Source: Massilia sp. CFBP 13721
GTDB lineage: Bacteria > Pseudomonadota > Gammaproteobacteria > Burkholderiales > Burkholderiaceae_D
Direction of reading: 5' to 3'
DNA: 64,000 bases
Assembly: GCF_014842025.1 (NCBI RefSeq)
Contig: NZ_JACYUY010000010.1
Location: 148,212-212,211 of the forward strand
The notes beneath the pieces were generated by a model that made no database searches, was not told the origin of the DNA, and saw only the letters and a program-made list of their open reading frames with translations. Shown here in pieces: positions 54,736 through 63,987 of this stretch (positions are counted from its first letter, which is position 1; each line of letters starts with the position of its first letter). The position numbers were made by a program, and so were the translations under genes.

Positions 54736-57009
54736 ATGAACAAGACTTTGCTCGTTACTGCCCTGTCGCTCGCTTTCGGCCTGAATGCACAAGCCCAGAC
54801 GACCGACCCGTCCACCGACAACTCGGACAATTCGACCGTCACCCGTACTACCGATAACTCGAACCAAGGCAATAACTACTCGACCAACACGTCGACGAAC
54901 ACGCCTGACAACTCGAACCAGGGCAATAACTACTCGACCAACACGGCCGACAATTCGAACCAGGGCAACGATGGCTCGACCCGTTCGAACATGAACAACG
55001 ACCAGTCGACGCGTGACAATTCCAACCAGGGCAACAACCTGTCGGACAATTCGAACCAGGGCAACGATGGTTCGACCCGTTCGAACATGAACAACAACCA
55101 GTCGAACAATTCGAACCAGGGCAACGATGGCTCGACCCGTTCGAACATGAACAACAACCAGTCGAACAATTCGAACCAGGGCAACGATTCATCGAGCCGT
55201 GACAATTCGAACCAGGGCAACAACATGGCGAACAATTCGAATCAGGGCAACGATTCGTCGAGCCGTGACAATTCGAACCAGAACAACGATTCGTCGAGCC
55301 GCGACAACTCGAACCGCAACAACAACTATTCGACCAACACGGCCGACAACTCGAACCAGGGCAACGACTCGTCGAGCCGCGACAACTCGAACCAGAACAA
55401 CGATTCGTCCTCGCGCGACAGCTCGGGCCAGAACAACAGCAGCGGCGGCGCACGCGCCACCTCGGCCGGCGCCATCGCCGCCAACAACGGCGGCACCGCG
55501 ACCTCGACCTTCTCGAACTCGTTCAACACCTCGAGCGCAACCGCCAACAGCACCCTGAACGGCACCGTGACCGGCAACGCGATCAGCAACATCGGTAACG
55601 TCGCCAGCAACACCGGCAACGCCAACAGCGCCGGCTCGACCGGCGGCGCGGGCGCGGCCGGCAACGGCGGTTCGGCACGCGGCGACGGCGGCGCGGGCGC
55701 CACCGGCACCGGCGGTTCGGCTGCATCGGGCTCGGCCGGCGGCCGCGCTACCAGCGGCGGCGCCAGCACCGGCAACGCCATGGCAGGTGCTGCAACGGCC
55801 GGTTCGGGCGGCGCGGGTGGCCTGGCATCGAACGCATCGAGCGGTTCGGGTGCCGAAGGCGGCGCCGGCGGTGCGGGCGGCGCGGGCGGTTCGAGCGGTA
55901 ACGCCGGCGGCGGCACGGGCGGCGCAGGCGGCATGAGCGGCGCCGGCACCGGCGGTGCAGGCGGCGAAGCCGGCGGCAACATGGGCGGCAACGGCGGCAA
56001 TGCCGGCCGTGTGGCGGCAGGCGCCGGCGGCGCGGGCGGCTCGACCGGTACGGCAACGGGCGGCCAGGGCGGCAACGGCGCGGCCGGTGCAGCCGGCGGC
56101 ATGGGCGGCGCGGGTGCGGCAGGCGGCAGCGGCGCAGCGGGCGGCGCAGCGACCATCGCCGGCGCATCGGCGACCGGTGACGCCTCCGGCGCAGGCGCCG
56201 GCATGAGCGGCAACGTGGCTACCACCGGTAGCGGCGCCTCGACCAGCGGCGCGGCCGATCCCGGCACCGCTGCCAGCACTGGCGGCACCGTGACCGGCGC
56301 CACCAACACGGCATCGACCGGCGACGGCACCGGCGGCGCCGGTGGTGCGGGCGCGGCAGGCGGCGCAGGCGCGGCAGGCGGCACGGGCGGCTCGGGCGGC
56401 ACGGCAGGTTCGGGCGCGATGGCCTCGAACACCGCGGGCATGGGTGCAGCGGGCGGCGAGGCGACCGGCGGCACGGGCGGCGCAGGCGCAGGTCTGGCCA
56501 GCACCGGCGGCGCGGCCGGCACGGGCACCAGTGGTGCCGGTGGTGAAGGCGGTTCGGCAACGGCCGGCACCAGCACCGGCGGCGACGGCGCGGCAGCGGG
56601 CGCAGGCGGCACGGGCGGCTCGACCGGCCTGGCATCGAACACCGGCGGCGCCGGTTCCTCGGGCGGCGATGCCACCTCGGGCAGCGCCACCAACGGTTCG
56701 ACCACCTCGGGCACGGCAACCGGCGGCGCCGGCGGCGCGGGCGGCGATGGCGGTACGGGCACCGGCGGCGCCGGCGGCGCATCGGGTTCGAACATGGCAG
56801 GCACGGGCACCGGCGGCGCCGGCGGCGCGGCGACCAGCGGCAACGGCGGCACCAACAACGTCACTGCCGGCGTGTTCGACATGTCCAACGCCATGACCAA
56901 CGTCGGCCAGTCGGCCGCCGGTGTGATGGTCGTCAGCCAGAACAACGGCTTCTCGTCCCTGATCCAGCAGAGCGTCAACGTCCAGAGCAACCTGGCCGTC
57001 GGCCCATAA
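54736..57009 (+). CDS. Large low-complexity secreted protein, candidate functional-amyloid subunit
   Basis: A 757-residue protein with a Sec signal (MNKTLLVTALSLAFGLNAQA). Residues 40-237 hold about 14 units built on DNSNQGN (ten exact NSNQGN), with spacers such as DGSTRSNMNNNQ and DSSSR. Residues 238-300 are a Ser/Thr/Asn linker. Residues 300-712 are Gly/Ala-rich GGAGG repeats, like PE_PGRS or silk. The C-terminus (MTNVGQSAAGVMVVSQNNGF, then LIQQSVNVQSNLAV) is not repetitive and looks like a conserved amyloid-type cap. No Cys or Trp is visible. AGGGGAA precedes the ATG, and a sigma-54 promoter lies upstream. By gene order it occupies the place of FapB/FapC. The amyloid nature is inference. 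Confidence 0.8.
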   Translation: MNKTLLVTALSLAFGLNAQAQTTDPSTDNSDNSTVTRTTDNSNQGNNYSTNTSTNTPDNSNQGNNYSTNTADNSNQGNDGSTRSNMNNDQSTRDNSNQGNNLSDNSNQGNDGSTRSNMNNNQSNNSNQGNDGSTRSNMNNNQSNNSNQGNDSSSRDNSNQGNNMANNSNQGNDSSSRDNSNQNNDSSSRDNSNRNNNYSTNTADNSNQGNDSSSRDNSNQNNDSSSRDSSGQNNSSGGARATSAGAIAANNGGTATSTFSNSFNTSSATANSTLNGTVTGNAISNIGNVASNTGNANSAGSTGGAGAAGNGGSARGDGGAGATGTGGSAASGSAGGRATSGGASTGNAMAGAATAGSGGAGGLASNASSGSGAEGGAGGAGGAGGSSGNAGGGTGGAGGMSGAGTGGAGGEAGGNMGGNGGNAGRVAAGAGGAGGSTGTATGGQGGNGAAGAAGGMGGAGAAGGSGAAGGAATIAGASATGDASGAGAGMSGNVATTGSGASTSGAADPGTAASTGGTVTGATNTASTGDGTGGAGGAGAAGGAGAAGGTGGSGGTAGSGAMASNTAGMGAAGGEATGGTGGAGAGLASTGGAAGTGTSGAGGEGGSATAGTSTGGDGAAAGAGGTGGSTGLASNTGGAGSSGGDATSGSATNGSTTSGTATGGAGGAGGDGGTGTGGAGGASGSNMAGTGTGGAGGAATSGNGGTNNVTAGVFDMSNAMTNVGQSAAGVMVVSQNNGFSSLIQQSVNVQSNLAVGP
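55051..55190 (+). repeat. 60-bp tandem repeat inside the repeat-protein gene
   Basis: The block TCGAACCAGGGCAACGAT recurs at 55051, 55111 and 55171, exactly 60 bases apart, with almost identical sequence between. It encodes the 20-residue unit NSNQGNDGSTRSNMNNNQSN. Near-perfect identity at the DNA level suggests recent expansion by slippage or recombination, so copy number may vary between strains. Confidence 0.85.
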
Positions 57010-57053
57010 GCTGAACCGCAAGTAGTCAGCAAGTAGTTACTTAGCAGGTCGGA

Positions 57054-57081
57054 CTGCCGCGCCCCAGGGCGCGGCAGTTTT
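57054..57081 (+). terminator. Intrinsic terminator/attenuator after the repeat-protein gene
   Basis: A perfect 10-bp stem (CTGCCGCGCC paired with GGCGCGGCAG) around a four-base loop at 57054-57077 is followed by TTTT. It lies 45 bases after the stop codon and 20 bases before the next start, so it would allow partial read-through and a higher yield of the first gene's message. Confidence 0.75.
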
Positions 57082-57100
57082 CCGGATTCAGGGAGATACG

Positions 57101-57553
57101 ATGAACATGATTTTTGCAGTACGCCGCTTACCTAAGGTTTGCGCCCTGGCGCTGGCAGCCGCCCTGGCGGGCCCCGTCTGCGCAGCCGAACCGGTCTTGC
57201 TGGACGCCGGACAGCTTGCCGTCCAGCCCATCGACAGCATCGAACAATTGATCCAGTCCGTGGCCACGCCCCTGGTCCTCGAGAGCAAGACCCTGACCAT
57301 CGGCGACGCCACCATCGAAGCGGTCGACCTCGGCCAGCTCGATCACGAACGCGGCCGCGCCGATACCATCATCCAGGACACCCGGCTCAATGGCGACGTC
57401 GCCAACAACAGCGCCGTCAACGTCCAGACCGGATCGAATTCGATCGACACCGGCTCGTTTGCCAACATGTCCGGTATTCCGGTGGTCATCCAGAACAGCG
57501 GCGCCAACGTGCTGATCCAGAACGCCACGGTCATCAACCTGCAGCTCCAATGA
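57101..57553 (+). CDS. Small secreted protein of the Fap-like operon
   Basis: A 150-residue exported protein (signal ALALAAALAGPVCAAE). The mature part has PLVLESKTLTIGDATIEAVD, then Asn-rich segments DVANNSAVNVQTGSNSIDTG and IPVVIQNSGANVLIQNATVI, ending in Q. The alternating Asn/Gln/Val pattern and the IQNSGANVLIQN motif recall small beta-strand-forming proteins of Fap-type amyloid operons. It could be a minor subunit or nucleator (FapB-like), but I have not aligned it. GGGAG precedes the ATG; the stop overlaps the next start (ATGA). Confidence 0.72.
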   Translation: MNMIFAVRRLPKVCALALAAALAGPVCAAEPVLLDAGQLAVQPIDSIEQLIQSVATPLVLESKTLTIGDATIEAVDLGQLDHERGRADTIIQDTRLNGDVANNSAVNVQTGSNSIDTGSFANMSGIPVVIQNSGANVLIQNATVINLQLQ

Positions 57554-58245
57554 AGCCGCGCCTTCTCTCCTGCGCCGGCGTGTGCAGCCTCGCCTTGCTG
57601 TTCGGCGCAGCCGGGGCCGACGCCGCCGAGCTGGCGCTGCCGAGCGGCATGCGGGTGAACGCCATGCCGGTCAAGAGCATGAAGGACCTGCGCTTCCAGG
57701 CCACCTTGCGCCAGCAGTACGACTTCAGCTGCGGCTCGGCCGCGCTGGCCACGCTGCTGACCCATCACTACAACATCCCGACGACGGAACAGATGGCGTT
57801 CCAGGAAATGTTCAGCACCGGCGACCAGCAAAAGATCCGCAGCGAAGGCTTTTCGCTGCTCGACATGCAGCGCTTCCTGAAGAAACGCGGCTATACCGCC
57901 AACGGCTTCCAGCTGCCGCTCGACAAACTGATCGAAGCGAAGCTGCCGGCCATCGTCCTCATTTCCGACAACGGCTACCACCATTTCGTCGTGGTCAAGG
58001 GCGCCGAGGATGGCCGCATCCTGATCGGCGATCCGTCGCGCGGCACGCGCCTGATGGCGCGCGAACGCTTCGAGTCGATCTGGGCCAACCGGATCCTGTT
58101 CGTGATCCACGAGGGCCCGAACAAGCCCGGTTTCAACCTCGCCGCCGACTGGCGCAACGCGCCGCGCGCGCCGCTCGTCGAAGGCGCGCGCGGCGCGCTG
58201 GAGAACACCTACGGGTTGCCGAAATTCGGCCCCGGCGATTTTTAA
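57550..58245 (+). CDS. C39-like cysteine peptidase of the Fap-like operon (FapD-like)
   Basis: A 231-residue exported protein with an N-terminal signal (CSLALLFGAAGADAAE). The papain-like C39 catalytic residues are visible: Cys61 in YDFSCGSAALATLL, His in NGYHHFVVVKG (144-145) and Asp161 in ILIGDPSRGT. The peptidase fold is otherwise that of bacteriocin-transporter C39 domains, but without an ABC part. FapD of Pseudomonas has the same type and is essential for fibril export. It follows the small secreted gene with coupled translation and lies nine bases before the next gene. Confidence 0.88.
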   Translation: MKPRLLSCAGVCSLALLFGAAGADAAELALPSGMRVNAMPVKSMKDLRFQATLRQQYDFSCGSAALATLLTHHYNIPTTEQMAFQEMFSTGDQQKIRSEGFSLLDMQRFLKKRGYTANGFQLPLDKLIEAKLPAIVLISDNGYHHFVVVKGAEDGRILIGDPSRGTRLMARERFESIWANRILFVIHEGPNKPGFNLAADWRNAPRAPLVEGARGALENTYGLPKFGPGDF

Positions 58246-58254
58246 GGACACACC

Positions 58255-58755
58255 ATGCGGTTTTTAATTTCCCTGCCGCTCCTGTTACTGACCATGGCAG
58301 GTTTGGCCAACGCCGCCGACGAGCCGGCGGCCCCTTTCGATCCCGCCAAGGCGGTCGACAGCGCGACCCTCGACGCGGCGCGCGGCGGCTTCCTCACCGA
58401 CAGCGGCCTGGTCGTCACGCTCGGCCTGGAACGCCTCGTCAGCGTCAACGGCAGCGTTGTCGAACGCACCGAAATGCAGCTGGGCGACATTGGCAAGCTG
58501 GCGCGCGGCGAAGCCGCGCTCTCGAGCGACGCCCTGGGCGAACTGCGCCTGATCCAGAACGGCGACGTACGCACGCTGGCCGGCAATGCCCAGAATGTGC
58601 TCGGCGGCACCTTCATCCAGAACTCGCTGAACGACCAGACGATCCGCAACCAGACCTCCATCAATGCCACGGTGAATACCGCAGAAATGTTACGTGCGCT
58701 CAATTTTGGCACAAGCCTGAATAATGCTTTGTCAACAGCCGTCGCACCCCGCTGA
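58255..58755 (+). CDS. Secreted protein of the Fap-like operon (FapE-like position)
   Basis: A 166-residue exported protein; signal FLISLPLLLLTMAGLANAAD. The mature part starts with VDSATLDAARGGFLTDSGLV, similar in style to the peptides around a double-glycine site (AARGG), then a segment GLERLVSVNGSVVERTEMQL. It ends with GGTFIQNSLNDQTIRNQTSI and AEMLRALNFGTSLNNAL. The Asn/Gln-rich last third resembles amyloid-associated partners. It sits between the C39 peptidase and the porin, where fapE lies in Pseudomonas. No direct similarity search was possible. Confidence 0.7.
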   Translation: MRFLISLPLLLLTMAGLANAADEPAAPFDPAKAVDSATLDAARGGFLTDSGLVVTLGLERLVSVNGSVVERTEMQLGDIGKLARGEAALSSDALGELRLIQNGDVRTLAGNAQNVLGGTFIQNSLNDQTIRNQTSINATVNTAEMLRALNFGTSLNNALSTAVAPR

Positions 58756-58779
58756 CGGCGACCTTTCATGGAGAGATGT

Positions 58780-60318
58780 ATGCAGAAAATCCCGGCGTTA
58801 TGTGTTGGCGCCCTCGCCGTCAGTGCGGCGTTTCATACCCTGCCGGCGCAGGCACAATCCGTCGAGGAATTGGTGGAGCAGGTCAAGGCGATGCGCCAGC
58901 AGCTCGAGTCACAGCGTGCGCGCATCGACGAACTCGAGCGCGACGTGCGCACCGCACGGACGCCGGCACCAGCACCGACGCCCCTCATTCCCACCCTGCC
59001 GGAGCCGGTCGACCTGGCCGATCCGCGCTTCGCCGGCCGCGCCGTGTCGAGCGAAGCGCTGGGCGCCGCCCGCGGCACCGGCAACGCTCCCCTCAACGGC
59101 GCCGCGAGCTCGCCGCTGGCCGCCGGCCTCGCCGTCCCGGCCGCAGCTGCCTCCAGCGCCCAGCTCGACGCCCTGCGCGGCACCGGCGGCCAGGCGGTCG
59201 CCCAGGCGCAGCCGCAACAACAGCAACAGCAGCAGCCGCAACAGCAACGTCCGCAACAGCAGCAGCCGGCCGCGCCGGCCGCCCCGGTCGGCGGTCCCGC
59301 CAGCGCGCCGACCGCCGCCACCAACACCGCCGCCGTCGGCCGCGCACCCTCGAACGAAGGCCGCCCGCGCGAAGTCGCGCCGATCTTCGAACAGCCGGGC
59401 GTGCTCACCCCGCGCGGCAAATACGTGTTCGAGCCGGCCATCCAGTACGGCTATTCCTCGAGCAACCGTGTGGCCCTGGTCGGCTACACGGTCATCCCCG
59501 CCCTGCTGATTGGCCTGATCGACGTGCGTGAAGTCAAGCGCAACACGACCACCGCCACCGCCACCATCCGGCGCGGCATGACCAACCGTTTCGAGCTGGA
59601 AGCTAAACTGCCTTACGTGTACCGCAGCGACGCCACCGTCAGCCGCGAAGTGTTCACCGGCACCGCGGTCGAGCGCGCCTTCGAGACCAGCGGCAAGGCC
59701 ATCGGCGACGTCGAAATCGCCGGCCGCTACCAGCTCAACGACGGCGGCGTCGACAAGCCGTATTTCATTGGCGGCCTGCGCTTCAAGTCGCGCACCGGCA
59801 AGGACCCGTTCGAAGTAACGACCGATTGCCAGCGCCGCTGCATCGGCGAAAACATCACCGGCAGCGGCCTGCCGCTGGAACTGCCGACCGGTTCCGGTTT
59901 CTATTCGCTGCAGCCGAGCGTGACCTGGCTGTTCCCGTCCGATCCGGCCGTGTTCTTCGGCAGCTTCAGCTACCTGCACAACTTCAAGCGTGACGTCTCG
60001 CGCACGGTGCTCGACGGCGTCAAGGAGTCGCTCGGCGAAATCGCACCGGGCGGCGTGATCGGCTTCAACTTCGGCATGGGCCTGGCGCTGAACGACAAGG
60101 CGTCGTTCAGCGTCGGCTACGACCACAACTCGGTCGGCCGCACCAAGCAGAACGGCGTGACCGTGCCGGGTTCGGTACGCATGCAGCTCGGCACCCTGCT
60201 GATCGGCTACAGCTACCGCCTGAGCGACAAGAAAACGCTGAGCGTGGCCGTCGGCGCCGGCCTGACCCGGGATACGCCGGACGTCAGCCTGATGTTCCGG
60301 GTACCGATGTCGTTCTGA
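58780..60318 (+). CDS. FapF-like outer-membrane amyloid porin
   Basis: A 512-residue exported protein. After the signal (ALAVSAAFHTLPAQAQ), residues 27-60 form a coiled coil (SVEELVEQVKAMRQQLESQR), followed by a long Ala/Pro/Gln linker containing QPQQQQQQQPQQQRPQQQQ. From residue 195 the transporter domain starts: REVAPIFEQPGVLTPRGKYV, then SNRVALVGYTVIPALLIGLI, and beta-strands up to a terminal Phe, the outer-membrane signal. Coiled coil plus plug linker plus barrel is exactly the FapF layout. A CQRRC pair is unusual. GGAGAG lies just before the ATG at 58780; an in-frame ATG at 58768 is less likely. Confidence 0.85.
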   Translation: MQKIPALCVGALAVSAAFHTLPAQAQSVEELVEQVKAMRQQLESQRARIDELERDVRTARTPAPAPTPLIPTLPEPVDLADPRFAGRAVSSEALGAARGTGNAPLNGAASSPLAAGLAVPAAAASSAQLDALRGTGGQAVAQAQPQQQQQQQPQQQRPQQQQPAAPAAPVGGPASAPTAATNTAAVGRAPSNEGRPREVAPIFEQPGVLTPRGKYVFEPAIQYGYSSSNRVALVGYTVIPALLIGLIDVREVKRNTTTATATIRRGMTNRFELEAKLPYVYRSDATVSREVFTGTAVERAFETSGKAIGDVEIAGRYQLNDGGVDKPYFIGGLRFKSRTGKDPFEVTTDCQRRCIGENITGSGLPLELPTGSGFYSLQPSVTWLFPSDPAVFFGSFSYLHNFKRDVSRTVLDGVKESLGEIAPGGVIGFNFGMGLALNDKASFSVGYDHNSVGRTKQNGVTVPGSVRMQLGTLLIGYSYRLSDKKTLSVAVGAGLTRDTPDVSLMFRVPMSF

Positions 60319-60328
60319 TCCTCACCAC

Positions 60329-60358
60329 GGTGCGGCCAAGCAAGTGCCCGGCCGCACC
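60329..60358 (+). terminator. Hairpin after the porin gene
   Basis: GGTGCGGCC at 60329 and GGCCGCACC at 60350 form a nine-base stem with a 12-base loop, ten bases after the porin stop. A weak T-rich tract follows. It probably ends the Fap-like operon. The 308-bp gap to the next gene holds nothing else that I recognise. Confidence 0.55.
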
Positions 60359-60626
60359 ATCTATGCTTTTCCTCTCCCGTCCGCTACTCGTTTGCGCCAG
60401 ATCATTCCCTGCGCTGGAACTGTGCAGTTGTTTGCGACTCTGACTTGACAGGTACAGCGACTTAACTTCCCCCAGTGCGGCAAGCACTGCCACCCACCTT
60501 TCCCGGACGACCACGCATCCGGTTCCACCCAGCAGGGTGGCGCAGACTTCGACAGGCTGCATCAGGACGCTCCATCCAGCGCTGCAGTTCAGCGTGATTC
60601 TTAAGGCTGATACTTAAGGGGGATTT

Positions 60627-61340
60627 ATGGAAACGCCTGCAACATTAGCAAAATTAATGGAACACGCCCGCCTGGCGCTGGAACTGGCGCGCCTGCCGGT
60701 GGCGCGCCTGCGTTTCGAGCAGGACCGCAATCCCGAAGGCATCCGCCATGCGCACGCCCTGTTCACCCGTCCCCATGCACGCTACAAAGTGTTCGGCAAC
60801 AAGACCATGGGCATCGCCCTGATCGACTTGGCCGCCTTTGCCGGCCAGCCGGGCGGCTACCTGCAGCAGGTACGGCGCAGCGGCCACGCCGGCCCGCAAA
60901 GCCGCAAGGCCGCCGCGCGCGGATACCGCCTGCGCCGCATCGACCGCAACGACCACGTCGACGAGATCCACGCCATCCACACCTCTTGCGAACAACGCCA
61001 GGGGCGGCCGATGGACGCCTCCTACCGGGTCCGGCGCGAGGTCTTCGACAATCCACCCCATTTCGAATGCCATGGCGTCTTCGATGCCCGCGACCGGCTG
61101 GTCGCCTATTGCAGCATGGGCCGCTACGGCAACTTCGTCGCCACCGACCAGCTGATGGGCTACAAGAACCAGGACGGCATCATGTACCTGCTGCTCCTGC
61201 AAATCATCTGCCGCCTGATCGAGGAGCGCGAGATGGAGTACTTCATGTACGACACGTTTCTCGGGGCGCAGCCGGGGCTGCGCGATTTCAAGCGGCGGGT
61301 GGGGTTCAAACCGTATCGGGCACGCTACGAGCTGGTGTGA
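60627..61340 (+). CDS. GNAT-like acyltransferase-fold protein
   Basis: A 237-residue cytoplasmic protein. The second half reads like a GNAT/FemAB-type domain: YRLRRIDRNDHVDEIHAIHT, HFECHGVFDARDRLVAYCSM, then MEYFMYDTFLGAQPGLRDFK and FKPYRARYELV. The acetyl-CoA-binding segment is not clearly visible. Similar proteins occur with exopolysaccharide and PEP-CTERM genes. It follows the Fap-like operon by 308 bases on the same strand and could be under its own promoter. The substrate is unknown. Confidence 0.68.
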   Translation: METPATLAKLMEHARLALELARLPVARLRFEQDRNPEGIRHAHALFTRPHARYKVFGNKTMGIALIDLAAFAGQPGGYLQQVRRSGHAGPQSRKAAARGYRLRRIDRNDHVDEIHAIHTSCEQRQGRPMDASYRVRREVFDNPPHFECHGVFDARDRLVAYCSMGRYGNFVATDQLMGYKNQDGIMYLLLLQIICRLIEEREMEYFMYDTFLGAQPGLRDFKRRVGFKPYRARYELV

Positions 61341-61434
61341 GATGGCACCCGACAATATTCGGTCATGTTAAATTGAGCGAGCCGGTCGCGTTTTCTGGCG
61401 ATTGTATGAATCATGATTTCATATAGGAGTGCAT

Positions 61435-61740
61435 ATGTCGGACCCGCGCACGATGGACTGTGAGGTATGGGCAAAACAAAAAGCAAAAACGCTCTTGGAT
61501 AAGGCTAAGGTTGAACTTTTAGATATCCGCCCTGGATTCAAACAAGTAATAAGTGGTATTAAGATTCCACCGAACGATGAGATGATCTGGCCATTTCCTG
61601 CATGGCATTACCATGTCGCCGTACTATCGCAAGGGCTGGTCTACGATGAACTGCGACCGTTAGGCCTTCCATTGGAACAATATAAACAGTTATTCCAATA
61701 CTCCTATGCACTTACTTTTACGGTGAAGCCTTTTTCTTAA
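61435..61740 (+). CDS. Orphan papain-fold toxin-like protein, low GC
   Basis: A 101-residue protein with 44% GC (135 of 306 bases by count), far below its neighbours. A Cys at residue 5 (TMDCEVWAKQKAKTLL), a His in WHYHVAVLSQGLVYDE and the following LRPLGLPLEQYKQLFQY match the layout of papain-fold toxin domains (Tox-PL-2-like) from polymorphic toxins. No signal, immunity gene or Rhs/CdiA carrier is adjacent. AGGAG lies five bases before the ATG, so it is probably expressed. It may be a detached toxin tip, a remnant, or a host-regulated small enzyme. Confidence 0.6.
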   Translation: MSDPRTMDCEVWAKQKAKTLLDKAKVELLDIRPGFKQVISGIKIPPNDEMIWPFPAWHYHVAVLSQGLVYDELRPLGLPLEQYKQLFQYSYALTFTVKPFS

Positions 61741-61746
61741 TCTCCT

Positions 61747-63000
<1,254 letters not shown>

Positions 63001-63040
63001 CTATTTTTGCACCCACCCATCCGATAAGGCCGCTGCCGCC

Positions 63041-63934
63041 ATGCTCTCCCCCGCCACTTCGCCCGCCGTCACGGTGCCCGAATTCGCCCTGTACGGCGAA
63101 GCCACGCGGGGCCAGGATGCCGAGGCCGTCCACATCGAGCTGATCGAGGCGCGCAGCCGCAAGTACGACTGGCACATCGGCACGCACACCCATGCCGGCC
63201 TGTTTCAGGTACTTTTTTTGTTGAAAGGCGATGTCCGCGCGAACATCGACGGCGACCTGTGGGAATGCGCCGGCCCGGTCGCGCTCACCATCCACCCCGC
63301 CCTGCCGCACGGCTTCGATTTTTCGACCGAGGCGCATGGCTACGTGCTGACGGTCGACCAGAACATGCTGTTTGCCGCCGCCGGCCACGAGGGCGACCTG
63401 TTTTCCTCGCTGTTCGTGCAGCCGCTGGCAATCGGCCTCGCCGGCGCGCCCGAGCTGGCGGCGCGCATCGAGGCGCTGTTGCAGAACCTGACGCTTGAGG
63501 CCGCCTGGCCGCGCTACGGCCACACGCTGATGCTCGAATGGCTGGCGCGCAGCACGCTCTTGCTGCTGGTGCGGGTGCAGGCCGAACGCCATATCGCCGA
63601 CACCTCCGGACGCGGCGACTTCGAGTTATTTACCCGCTTCCGGGTCGAGGTCGAGCGCCATTACAAGGAGCAGTGGCAGGTCGGGCAGTACGCGGCCATA
63701 CTGCGGGTGGCGCCGACCCGCCTCAACCGCCTGTGCCTGAAGCTGGCCGGCAAATCCGCCTTCGAGATCACGCAAGACCGGCTGATGCTGGAAGCCTGCC
63801 GCAAGCTGACCTATGTGCCGGCGGGGGTGGCCAGCATCGCGTATGAACTGGGCTTCCAGGATCCGGCCTACTTCAGCCGCTTGTTCAAGAAATTGATGGG
63901 CGTGACGCCGAAAGAGTTCCGGCGGCAGGCGTAG
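63041..63934 (+). CDS. AraC-family regulator of pobA (PobR-like)
   Basis: A 297-residue transcriptional regulator divergent from pobA. A cupin-like sensor domain (HIGTHTHAGLFQVLFLLKGD) is followed by the C-terminal AraC HTH region: QYAAILRVAPTRLNRLCLKL, then SIAYELGFQDPAYFSRLFKK and MGVTPKEFRRQA. Arrangement next to pobA is that of PobR, which responds to 4-hydroxybenzoate. I use ATG 63041; an in-frame ATG at 62975 would add 22 residues. The gap holds a CCCGGGC-ACC-GCCCGGG inverted repeat at 62954-62970, a possible operator. Confidence 0.85.
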   Translation: MLSPATSPAVTVPEFALYGEATRGQDAEAVHIELIEARSRKYDWHIGTHTHAGLFQVLFLLKGDVRANIDGDLWECAGPVALTIHPALPHGFDFSTEAHGYVLTVDQNMLFAAAGHEGDLFSSLFVQPLAIGLAGAPELAARIEALLQNLTLEAAWPRYGHTLMLEWLARSTLLLLVRVQAERHIADTSGRGDFELFTRFRVEVERHYKEQWQVGQYAAILRVAPTRLNRLCLKLAGKSAFEITQDRLMLEACRKLTYVPAGVASIAYELGFQDPAYFSRLFKKLMGVTPKEFRRQA

Positions 63935-63945
63935 GGTGTGTAAGG

Positions 63946-63987
63946 GCAAAATAGTAATGTCCGGTTCTAGCAAAATAGAAATGTCTG
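63946..63987. repeat. Short direct repeats at the window edge, possible mobile-element end
   Basis: GCAAAATAGTAATGTCCG at 63946-63963 and GCAAAATAGAAATGTCTG at 63970-63987 are direct repeats with a 24-base period. The base composition drops to AT-rich compared with the coding region. Multiple tandem end repeats of this kind are typical of IS21-type and Tn7-like ends, which bind the transposase, but the element itself lies beyond the window. Confidence 0.35.

Noticed and set aside
55051..55190. A CRISPR-like array
   Set aside because: The regular 60-bp repeats have no distinct spacers, are in frame, and encode a repeated peptide.
55326..57032. Minus-strand Pro/Ala-rich frame opposite the repeat-protein gene
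   Set aside because: Pro-Ala-Pro repeats are the mirror of Gly/Ala codons (GGC/GCC) read backwards. There is no signal peptide or ribosome site, and the plus-strand gene has both.
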